Shown here: positions 33,359 to 43,905 of the stretch, in pieces | Position numbering within the stretch: the first letter of the stretch is position 1 | How the letters are laid out: every line of letters begins with the position of its first letter | NCBI GenBank assembly: GCA_034440615.1 | Contig: JAOTOM010005104.1 | Span: 744,001 to 808,000 of the forward strand | Reading direction: 5' to 3' | Length of the DNA stretch: 64,000 nucleotides | Source: Ashinkailepas kermadecensis | Taxonomy: Eukaryota; Arthropoda; Thecostraca; Neolepadidae | Made by a program: the position numbers and the translations under genes | Notes under the pieces: generated by a model | Databases searched by the model: none | Told to the model about the DNA's origin: nothing | Seen by the model: the letters and a program-made list of their open reading frames with translations, nothing else

Positions 33359-35299
33359 CTCATTCGGCTGACTACCACCGATGACAGATGGCAGCGTTGC
33401 CCGAGCCGCGGTACCCGAAACAAATAAGCGCTGACACGACAGAGCGCCGCGTCAGGTCGTCCACTCAGAGACCGGCCGAGTGGGCCGCTCAGTCTTTCTA
33501 GCCGCTTATGACGCCAGTCGAACGATGAGGATTTTTTCGCTATTATTTCGCTACTGAGGATTTTCTGCCGTCTGGTGAAAGTGCCGGACTTTCAGTCGTG
33601 TTTGCTGATGGTTTCCAATTCTAGCTTTCGGTTATTGTGGGCGTGCTACGTACGCAGTGCTACTCTGAAGCTTGTGCTCGAGTGTGGCCGGCGCGTAAGT
33701 CCACCGTTGTTCAGGAGGCGCGTTGAAGCGCTTTCACATCTCGATAATATTGTGTATTCTAAGGATAGCTGTATGCGTGTTTGCAAGAGTGTCTTCATTT
33801 TGCATCAATGCGTCGGCAGCGAGAAACTGGCGTGGAAACCTACGCAAGTCGAAGCCAAGCGTAAATGGAGCGAAACGTTGGGAAGCAAACACCACAGACA
33901 TGGAATAGATGCAAACAGCGATAGCCAGGGGCGATTATCGAGGGCGGAAAACGTACACATTGTAGCTGCTTGTTCATCCCTGTGTTGACAGCAATGTTTG
34001 TGATGAGCATGTTTGTGAGCCATCCAAAGGGCCTCCAAATGTACCAAGTATGTATCCTCCTTGCGTACACTAGCGGATCTAGGTGTGGGGAGGACGCCAT
34101 CCACAGGGCCTCTAACATGCACCAAGTATTCATCCTCCGTCCGTACACGAGCAGATCTATGTGTGGGAGAGAGGCACGTGAGCCAAGGGTAAGGGTACGG
34201 GGCCCCTCCAAAGGGAACGCTAACGTGGCCTCAAGATATCAGCTTGATGCACATAGTGCAGCTTGATGTCATCAACATACAAGAAGCTGAGCATGGAACG
34301 TGTGCTTAATTATAATAAAACCTAGCTGTATATATTCAGAAACCTCCCGCCAGTTCCAATTCCCTGTTCCACACTTACTGTCTGGGCCCGATGAAATTCA
34401 GGGTTGTTCTTGAAATTAATGCGGCTGTATTTTTCTACCTGCTGCTGAGAAGAGCGCAGAACAGACAATGCTATTGTCGCGCGGCCATTACAACAAAACT
34501 AGACTGTCATGCTGCTTGGGAAGCCCTTGCAGAGCAGCACCAGTTGTGGCATTGGTATGCGATGAGGGCACAGCCAACCATGGGCATCAGGCAATACGTT
34601 ACAAAGCATGCATATGTGCTCGATATTTCTCATGCTGCCATATAGGACCAGGGAAAATTAAGCGAACTATCACAAGTTCGTGGTGACCCGCTTTATAATT
34701 CTTCACTGATTTTGGAGCTGGCAACGACTCCAGAAATATGAGCGAAAATAGCGTATTTTGTTAACTTCACCCATTTTGCCTCTGACAATTAAGAAGTTTC
34801 CTGATCAATCTGGGGAGAGATAGGAGGGCAATTTACCTCCAGTTAGCACGCGATTTGAGTCACTGCTAGGTGGACAAGTTAGTAAAAGAGGCACTTCTGC
34901 TGGAGAAAATGGCACCGTTACCAATGGGTGGGCACTGTCCGTCCAGTGCCCCCAGTTTTAGGGGGTCACAGCAGTCACAGCAGCAGATGTTCCTCAACGC
35001 TGTGGCCGGGCCTGAACGGGCCACGCCGAGCTGCCAGCTCAAAATGGGTGACGTTAGACTGCATGAAAGGTACCATGCTAAATATGAGCAATATTTGGAG
35101 GGGAGAGGAGATAAAAATCCACACCACTAAAGATGTAAAATTCAACCCTTGACACTAGTGCTCGTATGCACACTTAACTGGTGAATACAAATCATTTTTT
35201 GCTGTATTCGTTCATCAATAATCATCAATGTATCTTACATGCATGCATGAAATATTCAGTATCAACAAACAGTATATGACACCATCAGGGAATTTCCGA
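33359..35299. other. No confident gene; local duplication at 34019-34178
   Basis: A duplicated unit of about 80 bp lies at 34019-34095 and 34099-34178 (CCATCCA(A/C)AGGGCCTC ... CCTCC ... GTACAC). A plus-strand frame at 34391-34645 includes CHAAWEALAEQHQ, faintly like a Copia-type Gag domain, but the match is too weak to call. Confidence 0.45.
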
Positions 35300-36550
35300 C
35301 AATACTCCCAGTCGGTCCGCACGACGCACGCGCGCGAACTCTGTGCAGCATGGGTCAGGGTAGCTCCAGTCCCAGTGACCGCATGCTCGATTGCAATTTC
35401 GCTTCAGGTCGAGGCCACTCTTGGCTTGCCAGCCAAGTAGGTTCTGAATAATTAACCATGCATTTTCAATCGGCCGTAGCTGTGTGTACGCACGGGAGAT
35501 TCATTTCACGTTGTATGTGAGGGATTCCTCAGTCTCATAGAAGCTTTTGAGTATTTTTATTTTGTCGCGCAATTGCACGAGGCCAGGTCGGACCAGAAGA
35601 TGTGTAGTGTGTGTTGTGATGTGATGTGACGTGTAGTGAGTGTTCAGAAAGAGCGCCAGGCGCGTTTCTAGGTAGTATTTCCTGTATGTTGTCTCGTTCA
35701 TGCAGGCTTTGCTGAGGCCGAAGAAGGGTTCTGAGGCACCCTTCGAACTCACGGTGAGTCAAACCATTATCTTCCGAGGGAACTTGGTCCTTTGACAGTA
35801 TTCCACACTGAGTGGTGTGTTACCTTCTCCGCCACAGTAGTAACCGGTGTTGCTGGGTCACCAGTATAGCTAAAATATTCATCGTCGTCCATGATAATAT
35901 TAGTTTTGTTGCTTGCGCGTTTTATGTCGCATGATAGACATTCATGGGTGCACCTAGGGTTATCTTAAGGGGGTCCACTGCAAAAAGATGAAGTGGAGAC
36001 CGCCTTCGGCCTGCCAAACGCACCGACAATGTCTAGTTTTGCGTGGTGAATATATACAAATATCTTGTTTAATCTTGTGTACTTTTGGTCACTAAGGGGT
36101 GGGGCCTACTCCTCTCCCCTTTGGCTGCACATCCACAGATGATTGATCCTGACTTTCTGTATTTTGCGTTTCGTCTCAGTAGCATGAGGTATTTTTGGCC
36201 GCCGTCTGCAGTTGATGCCGAGGAACATCTGTAAGATGTTCCTCACATATCTTTGTGAAATATTGCACTTTTTAGTCAAGGTGCGCGTCGAAATTCCAAG
36301 TTTGTTTCGTGCATATGGCACAAGAGTGCATGTCGTGGATATTGTGCCTGCGCGCTGTTGTCATCTTGGTGTCCTTATATCCAGATAGCCCTTCTCGCTG
36401 TCTCGGTATCCCAAAAAGCTTCAATATACGATAGTAAGTGATCATTGGAACTGACATTCTTCTAAAATATCACATAGTGTAGTTCACCCAATGCTTCCGA
36501 TGAACATCATACAATTTGACCACCATTTCTCAAATAGGGTCTTGTGATGT
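35300..36550 (-). pseudogene. Tc1/mariner-superfamily transposase, decayed
   Basis: Cut-and-paste transposase with DNA-binding helices and a DDE/D catalytic domain. On the minus strand, N- to C-terminal: a possible start near 36540 (MMVSTSQDPI); a helix with TYYRILKLFG; TTARRHNIHD; then after a frameshift near 36330 the second helix-turn-helix GISTRTLTKKCNISQRYVRNIL and RRRPKIPHATETKRKIQK. First catalytic Asp in IIMDDDEYFSYTGDP (about 35873-35893). A frame break follows, then SSKGASEPFFGLSKACMNE. Second Asp in FWSDLASCNCATK (Asp codon 35587-35589). QLRPIENAWLIIQ (about 35450-35480) is the third-site region, then GWQAKSG. At least three frameshifts and several stops are present. The MDDxxYF / W-DLAS / RPIE pattern fits the mariner branch; the exact subfamily is open. 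No terminal inverted repeats were found. Confidence 0.85.
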
Positions 36551-36592
36551 TGACACCATCATGCCGACCGACTAAAAATAAAATTGTAAATA

Positions 36593-36789
36593 TAGATGTT
36601 TCAAACGTTTTGTACTTCGGCTTGTCTGGTCAAGCCTTCAACGAACCAAGATTGGGAACCGATAAAGGTTCGTGGGTCTGGGATCGTGGGTGGGTGGTTC
36701 GTTTTCGTTCGTTCGTTCGGGTTCTTGATTGGGTTCGTTGAAGGCTTGACCAGACAAGCCGACTAGTAAAAATCTTTTGAAACATCTAT
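36593..36789. repeat. Foldback element, arms about 56 bp
   Basis: Arms 36593-36648 and 36732-36789 are inverted copies (GATGTTTCAAA ... CGGCTTGTCTGGTCAAGCC ... ACGAACC) with a few differences near GTTTTGTACTT versus GATTTTTACTAGT. The 83-bp loop includes a GTTCGTTCGTTCGG run. It lies about 40 bp from the mariner relic's presumed N-terminal end. Confidence 0.85.
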
Positions 36790-37583
36790 CTTTATAATCC
36801 AGTGAAGTCCGAGATTCGCCCAAAAACCAAAGCTTCACCTGGATAGAATGACTTTTAAGAACGACATAAAAAGGAAGCTGGATTTGCAAACATGTGCCAG
36901 TCACATGCGCCGATAATCCTATGCGCTTTCCATCGATGTTAACTATGCCTGGAAAAAAAACGCGCAAGTGTAACAGAACCATGCTCCGAAATTACGTGAA
37001 AATAAGTGCCAGCTATTAGTACTCACGCGATATGCAATGTTCCTTTTGGGACCAAGGCACCATCCTCTGACCTTTGGGCTTAGCTTTCGGCTGAAGAAAT
37101 CCACCAAAGTGGCTTAAAGCATTTGTCCATGATGTACCCATACTATGTTGCCTGTCACAAAGAATTAACGTCACACAACCACACGAAACTTAATAACAGA
37201 ACGAAATCACAGAACGTGGCAGGAGATGAACGTGGGTGCTGTCCTTGAGAATTGGGTGCAGAACTGTCAAATTGTGAATGACGTTAAGCTAGAGAAGCCC
37301 TTAATCAATCACATATAATTCAGATATACACTGATTTGCTCTTGATATTACTAGATATGAATATACAACGTTGTTTTTTCCTGGTTCATCATGGTTTTTA
37401 TCCGGGTTGTTTGCTACTGAATAGTATCATGTTGTTTGCTGACGTATTTTAGTCAACGTCGTGTAAATGGGAGGTGAAAGGGAGGTAAAAGGGAGGTAAA
37501 TGGGCGGTAAAGGTATCCTGCCTGCGCAGCGTCCGGCGCAGGTTGCCATAGAAAGTCGTACCAAGGTCAGTTTTCAAGGTCAG

Positions 37584-37614
37584 AACATGGTACGAACCAA
37601 GTTCGTACCATGTT
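37584..37614. repeat. Perfect 14-bp-arm palindrome
   Basis: AACATGGTACGAAC (37584-37597), spacer CAA, then its exact inverse complement (37601-37614). Two AGGTCAG phrases lie immediately to the left. Confidence 0.9.
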
Positions 37615-38776
37615 TCGCCTTTAGACAAACGAAACTGCACATTATGTTAACCAAAATGAATTCACATGATCCTACAATTCTGACCTTGGCATCCGTGAAA
37701 AATATACTTTAAAGCGATCATGAATTTGTTGACTTGCGCTAGGTTCGGTTGGGCTAGATGTATGCATAAGATACCGAAATATGCATAACCTGGCCTACCC
37801 TAAGCCAATGAATGCATGGTCACCGTAACATCTACCTTCATGGATGCATTCTTGCCAGAAAGGTTTTGATTGTCGAATGTTAGGAAGGCGGGTTGGATCT
37901 CCTTGTCTAGATGCTCTACAGCTTGGGAGACACCCTGGCTGCTCCGAGCCGTAAGCGGTTAATGATGTTATATTTTATACTCAGGCGGTGTCATACAATA
38001 GCTTGTGTTCACATATGCATGTAACCAGGTGTGTTGTTTTATATACCTTTGAGGGGGAAAGTGTCTCCTAAATTTTGGTTATCCCCAATAATGTCAATTT
38101 TTAACATGGGAGCCTATGAAGTGTCCCCCCCCTAGTCCATTTTGGCCTACCCTTTTTGGCCGTCATGTATCTTGCCACCCCAATAATTTTCAAAAATCAA
38201 CACTCGTGCCTGTTTCTTCTATGTTGCTACAAGATGAGGAAATACAGGACGTGTCTTCTGGATGCATCCTGTGTTTTTTTTCCAGTTGTATTGAATGTGC
38301 GTGCCAATGAACCAATAAGCACAATGGGACAATGATACATTACTTACAATACTGCAATACCCACACATGGACTGCTGTTAAGTATTGCCACTGCATTTTC
38401 TGTTCTCTTACTTTTGATAGCATGAGTAAGCATTCCACAACGAAGTTGGTCTTTCAACCTTGTACACCAGCAATCCGAGTGCGTGCTGTTTTGTACATTT
38501 TCTGCCTATTTCAGACATGTCGGGCTGGCTGGACTGCTATGTCAAATGGGCCCTATAGGACACGATTATGTTCGATCGGATGTCCGTTTGCACTGATGCG
38601 ATGTCATATAGGCCTTAACGCACATTGAAATGTTCGATTGGGTATCTGACATGACACACGGGATGTCCTATGCGACCGATCGGACATTTCGCCGTCCCAT
38701 ATAATTGTGTCTTTACCAGGGCAGGCCGTGCGTGAGTGTTTTGGGGTGGGGTATGTCAAAGAGACATATGAAAACA

Positions 38777-38910
38777 TTTAGCTTCATATTATTGAGAAGG
38801 CCGAACTTGCACAAGCATGTTGATAATGGTTCTGGTAAAAGTGACCTATTTAGCTTTATAGTAATGAAAAGTCCGATCATGCACGAACATGTTGATAATG
38901 GTTCTGGTTA
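38777..38910. repeat. Tandem duplication, about 72 bp
   Basis: Two copies of TTTAGCTT(C/T)ATA ... GTTGATAATGGTTCTGGT(T/A)AA at 38777 and 38849, diverged mainly in the middle. Confidence 0.85.
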
Positions 38911-39168
38911 ATTGGCGTGTTCGATATCTCGGAGCCGCACTACTCCGACCTTCCTTAATTACGGCATCCCCACCTGCTGGAAATAGATCGATCCGACCTA
39001 CCGGTGTTTCGCTACTGGGAGCTCCCAGACCTACACTGTTGCGATCTCATGGAGCTTCGCTACTGCAACCTCCGAGAAGCATCTCACCCTACGACATAAA
39101 TCAAGTCGCCATTAAAATCGCGCAGAAGCAACCGGCAACGGGGACCTAGATCTCAGAGGTGACATCGC

Positions 39169-39642
39169 CAGTTCCTCAGACTGCGGTCCAGTGTCTCAGA
39201 TCTGACACAGTGTCTCACACCATGGCCCGGTGTCTCACGCCACGGCCCAGTTCCTCAGACTGCGGTCCAGTGTCTCAGATCTGACACAGTGTCTCACACC
39301 ATGGCCCGGTGTCTCACGCCACGGCCCAGTTCCTCAGACTGCGGTCCAGTGTCTCAGATCTGACACAGTGTCTCACACCATGGCCCGGTGTCTCACGCCA
39401 CGGCCCAGTTCCTCAGACTGCGGTCCAGTGTCTCAGATCTGACACAGTGTCTCACACCATGGCCCGGTGTCTCACGCCACGGCCCAGTTCCTCAGACTGC
39501 GGTCCAGTGTCTCAGATCTGACACAGTGTCTCACACCATGGCCCGGTGTCTCACGCCACGGCCCAGTTCCTCAGACTGCGGTCCAGTGTCTCAGATCTGA
39601 CACAGTGTCTCACACCATGGCCCGGTGTCTCACGCCACGGCC
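39169..39642. repeat. 79-bp higher-order tandem repeat, six identical copies
   Basis: Six copies, identical by eye, start at 39169, 39248, 39327, 39406, 39485 and 39564. Each 79-bp unit consists of four related monomers of about 20 bp: CAGTTCCTCAGACTGCGGTC, CAGTGTCTCAGATCTGACA, CAGTGTCTCACACCATGGCC and CGGTGTCTCACGCCACGGCC. A perfect multi-monomer unit inside a degenerate monomer array marks recent amplification. Confidence 0.96.
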
Positions 39643-40136
39643 CAGTTCCTCAGACCTCGACCCAGAGTCTCAAACCCCAGCCAAGTATCTCAGACCCTGA
39701 CCCAGTTCCTCAGACACGGCCCAGTTCCTTACACTACGGCCCAGTGTCTCGGACTACGACCAAGTGCCATGGACGGCGGCCCAGTGTCTCAGACCCCGAC
39801 CCAGTGTCTCAGACCCAAGACCAGTGTCTCAGACCCGGGCACAGTTTCTCAGACCCCGGCCCAGTGTCTCACGCTATGGCCCAGTGTCTCGGACTCCGAT
39901 CCAGTGTCTCAGACCTGGCCTAATTTCTCAGACCCCGGCCCAGTGTCTCAGACCCCAGTCCAGTGTCTCACACTACGGCCCCGTTTCTCGAACCTCGACC
40001 CAGTGTCTCAGACCTGGCCCAATGTCTCAGACCCCGGCCCAGTATCTCACACTACGGCCCAGCATCTCGAACTCCGATCCAGTGTTTCAGACCCGGGCCC
40101 AGTTCATCAGACCCCGGTCCAGTTCCTCCAACCACG
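39643..40136. repeat. Degenerate monomers flanking the 79-bp array
   Basis: About 25 diverged monomers of the same CCCAGTGTCTCAGACCC type without the four-monomer order. They are probably the older substrate from which the 79-bp unit was amplified. Long plus-strand frames here are repeat artefacts. Confidence 0.92.
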
Positions 40137-41867
40137 GATCGGTGCCTGGTCGAGCTTCGGCGGCAGAGGGTCGATCGGCCTGCCAAAGTCGAGTGTTATT
40201 GACCAGCGGATTAGATCCCGCCGGAGACGGCAATGCCGAATACCAATGGCCACACAGTATCGGAGGCTCGAAAGCAAATCAGACTTTAACATCTTTGGTA
40301 TTCAGCAATGCTGGTGCCTGGCGGTGTTTGTCCAACTGATTTGGGGGCGCCCAGCAGTAACCATCACGTTATCTCTCGCTCGCAGCGTCACTTGAAAACT
40401 AGCTGGCCGCTCAAAGGTCTTCCAGCCTGAGGTTTTCCAACAGCGCCAAAGTAGCGATGGATCAGGAACTTGAACTATCACAAGATGATGGCGTCAGAGG
40501 CCGGCGATTATCAGCCCAATTACTCGCCAATGGAACTGCAGTTCTAAGGAGTATTGATTTGATGAGGAAACGTCTTTGTAAGCTATCCAGCTTCTCACCC
40601 AATGACTTGGTCTTAGATCATGCTGCTACAAGATACATGATAATATGCACACTTCAATTTTAGTGTGTGCGTGTGAGTAAATTCTTTGAAATGTAATTTT
40701 ATGAAGAGGTTAAATTAGATAAAATGAGGTCAGGTCACAAGAGGGTCATCTCAGACAATTGCTTTGCCACATCATGTCATGTTGCATGACTTAGGTGAAG
40801 CTGAAACTAAATTCAGAAACCCCTTCACGAGGAACAGCAGCATTCTGTATCAGATGGCATTAGCTAACATATGCATGATATTTGATCCAAAAATGCCATT
40901 AACCTTTCATATATTTCAACCTAGAATACTTATAGCATACTCTTTTCTCATGTTCTGCATTGCAATTATCCTACATCCGATTTCCACAATCATTGCAGTA
41001 AAATGATCGCTCAAGTGTACTTGGCCTCAGGTCAATAACCATGACCTTAACTAAATGTTGAGATAGCAGAGTTGTTCGTCTTGATGAAATAACGTATTGA
41101 TGAAATATCTTAGTTAGGCATTGATATGTTGCAACTACTCCGAATGGTCGCACTTTGAAGATTTCGGAACATCACCGTCTTTGACCCGTCCCAGATCAAT
41201 GGCCTTTGGTGACAATGCCCTGCAATCTGTACGTAGGTTACAGAATATGATAATGGGGTGAAAGTGCGCTGAATTCGCATAGCAGGTTGTGCCACCAAAG
41301 CAAATATTGAGGCAACCTTAGCTAACTTGAGAAGCTGCGGCATCATGCCGATTAGCCTGCGCGTACTCAAGGAGCATGCATGATGCAACCTCTCACTATG
41401 AGATGGTACTGCCCCCTCACCAAGGCGGTCTTTCTTAAACTTGCATAAATGGCTCGGTTTGACAGGATTCTCGGTACTCGCCCATATATATCCACGCTGA
41501 ATATTTGAGTAGGTGATGCAAGGGACGACGCTTCCTCAATCTATGATCGTCTGTTATTTGAGAAGGGATCGAAATGTGAAAGGCGTATATGTTCATGGAC
41601 AAGTCATATCATGAGGGTTCGTTATGGACAAGACGTAGTGTCGAGTACATGGCGAATCTACATCATTGGAAGAACCCATGATTTGAATATCATGCAACCT
41701 AACAACACATTTTTTGTTCTCTCGATAATTAAGTAATATTACAAACCATACGGGCACATATCAGAGGACGTGCGCATGAACATGGAAAGGGAAGTTCCTT
41801 TCATTGACCTGGATTGATTTCTGAGATAGCTCTGAACTGAAAACCCTTGGCTTGAGACTAAATTCTT
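40137..41867. other. No recognisable gene
   Basis: A 68-codon plus-strand frame at 40457-40663 (starting MDQELELSQDD) has normal protein-like composition but no domain I can name. AGGTCA half-sites occur at about 40726-40737 and 41026-41046. Confidence 0.45.
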
Positions 41868-42300
41868 GATTCACGGAATACCCCCTCATCACGAAATAGT
41901 TCTATTTTAACACTGACAAATCCACTTTTACAAGCATTGTATTACTCCCAAATATAGGGTTTACCTTTCGTATGGACTTTAATCTCAAGAGCCTCCTTGT
42001 TACTCAAGTGTCAATCTTACTCCAACTTAAATGGCACACCTTTAAGACCCTACTCTAGGTTTGAAGGTTCCTTGTAGCCAGTCACTGTCCATTGACGAAT
42101 TACTCTCTAGGGCTAACTCTCAATCTAAGTGTTACTCTGGAAGTAGCTCTCGTTCTAAGAGTAACCTCTTGTTTTTACTCTCTATTCGAAAGTTACATTT
42201 TCGCATTTACTCTCGGTCGAGGCATTAACTCTTTCGTATTAGTTCTCGATAAAAGATTTACTCCTCCGCCTCTACTCTCGATATAAGGGTTACTTTTAAG
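41868..42300. repeat. Degenerate TTACTCTCGATCTAAGAG-type array
   Basis: About 15 diverged copies of a roughly 25-30 bp unit with the core TTACTCT(C)GATCTAAG, strongest at 42090-42300. The period is imprecise. Confidence 0.75.
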
Positions 42301-42894
42301 CCACTATGCTTATTTTCAGGATTACTCTTGTAACCCCGCCCCAATAGCTCGTGCTCTCGCCTTCGACTCGTCTGCTACCAAGCACGACAAGTTAATAAGC
42401 GTTTATTTTGCGACATAACCGCGTATGTGCACGTGAACGGCCAGCTGGCTGGTGCTCTCGCCACAACACGACCCTTTACAATAGGATGGTACGCACCCTT
42501 GACGGAAGTAATTACTAAAGCGAACTGGATTGGCCGTTCTAATTTCTTGTCTCATTCATCAGACGTGCAACATAAACATAAATAAGGCATATTATTGGTG
42601 ATGTGACACTTTATCTGCATACGAGCAACCATTGCAAAAAGGAACAACGCGTTGTCAAGTGTTGCGAATAGTGCAGAGGGATTTTTTAAGTGTCTCAATT
42701 GTACGTAATGTTTGTGGGGTTTATGTCAAACTTATCAAAATGCGTTTGTGGAGGAATGGTGGCGGTTAGGCGCCTCTCGTTTTTCCAATCATATTTATGT
42801 ACCTCTGGTTGTTTCAAGAAAGCAGCTTTAAACAATGAAGTTTGTGAACCTGCCACCATTCGGGATGTGTGGTCATCCTGTAAGTGTCCATATG
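42301..42894. other. No recognisable gene
   Basis: An 82-codon plus-strand frame at 42690-42938 shows no recognisable domain. Nothing else noted. Confidence 0.5.
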
Positions 42895-43425
42895 TAATAT
42901 TTCAATCGTTCTGCAACCACCCTACAACAGCTATGTGACCGTCCTAAAATCGTTCGAATGCCCCTATGTAACCACCGCCAACCATACAATAGCTGTCATA
43001 TGACCGCAATGCAGCCGTGGTGTCACCTCCATACACCCCTATGAAATGTCACATGATCGTCATGCAATCGTGGTGTCACTTATATGCAACCGTGTCTTAA
43101 CCGTCATACAGCTGTCAGTAATCCGTCGTGCTATCGTCCCGCATGCAGCACACAGCCGTTATGACACAGTCATGCAACCGTCTGCCAAGTCTCAATGGGT
43201 ATGTATGCACCAGTCATTCGTCCCACAACTATCCTACAGCCATCTTACAGCCGTCCTACAACCGTCGAAAAACGAACCTGCGACCATCTTGCAGCCGCCA
43301 TTCAGCTTAAGCCGTCTCACAACCATGTTGCAACCAACTTACATGACCAACTCGCGACCATGCTGCGGTCGACGTTGGTCAGCCGCGTTGCAGAGCGAGC
43401 ACGGGATCGATTCCGACGCCCATGG
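42895..43425. repeat. Degenerate CAACCGTC(C/A)TACAGCCGTC-type array
   Basis: Recurring CAACCGT, TACAGC(T/C)GTC and GCAACC phrases about every 10-20 bp, best at 43220-43350. It is a decayed minisatellite. Confidence 0.75.
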
Positions 43426-43429
43426 TGAT

Positions 43430-43905
43430 CAGCGACGACGAATGGGACGGCGGGCGGGCGGGCGGGCGGCGGTGCGGCAGCGTCGATCAGTCGGCGGATG
43501 CCGCTGCCGGCTCGGCTCGTCTCGCCCCGGCCCGATCCGTCGCCGGCAGGTCGGACGGTCCGGATCGCCACGGTCGGTCGGCGGCGGCTGGTGGACTCGA
43601 ATTGATACGAATCGCGCGGCGCCGTGAGACGTGAGAGGGACGAATTAGTGGGCGCCGACGCTCGCCCCGGCATCGTGCGCGGCCAGTGCCGGGGTCAGCG
43701 CCGGTGTATCGGCGCTGTCAGCGCTGATGTCAGCGCCGGCGACAACGTCGGTGTCAGCACCGTCGTCAGTGCCAGTGTCAGCACCGGTGTCACAGCGCCG
43801 GCATCGGCCCTGGTATCGGCGCTGGTGCCAGCGCCGACGGACGCTGGATGGGCTGCGGCGACGCCGCCGGCGCCAGCGCTCGACAGGCAGCGTCGGCACT
43901 AACTC
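43430..43905. other. GC-rich, CpG-rich block with GTCAGCGCCGGT repeats
   Basis: A GGGC run (43450-43468) is followed by GC-rich sequence. From about 43690 to 43850 a loose 12-15 bp unit GTCAGCGCCGGT repeats. Overlapping Ala/Arg/Ser/Val-rich frames on both strands follow from this composition. It may be a CpG island or a GC-rich array; no adjoining gene was recognised. Confidence 0.55.

Larger units (their letters stand above)
36801..39168. other. No recognisable gene; small repeats
   Basis: 37465-37510 has three to four copies of GGGAGGTAAA. 37584-37614 is a perfect palindrome. 38777-38910 is a tandem pair of about 72-bp units. No domain-bearing frame was found. Confidence 0.5.

Noticed and set aside
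34391..35130. Copia-type Gag similarity (CHAAWEALAEQHQ)
   Set aside because: Only one short phrase fits, no zinc knuckle, protease or integrase follows, and no LTRs were seen.
38530..38710. Possible terminal inverted repeats around GATCGGATGTCC
   Set aside because: The pairing is short and interrupted and no target duplication was seen.
39230..39923. Series of identical 70-codon frames beginning MSHATAQF
   Set aside because: They restart every 79 bp because the DNA is a perfect tandem repeat; not a gene family.
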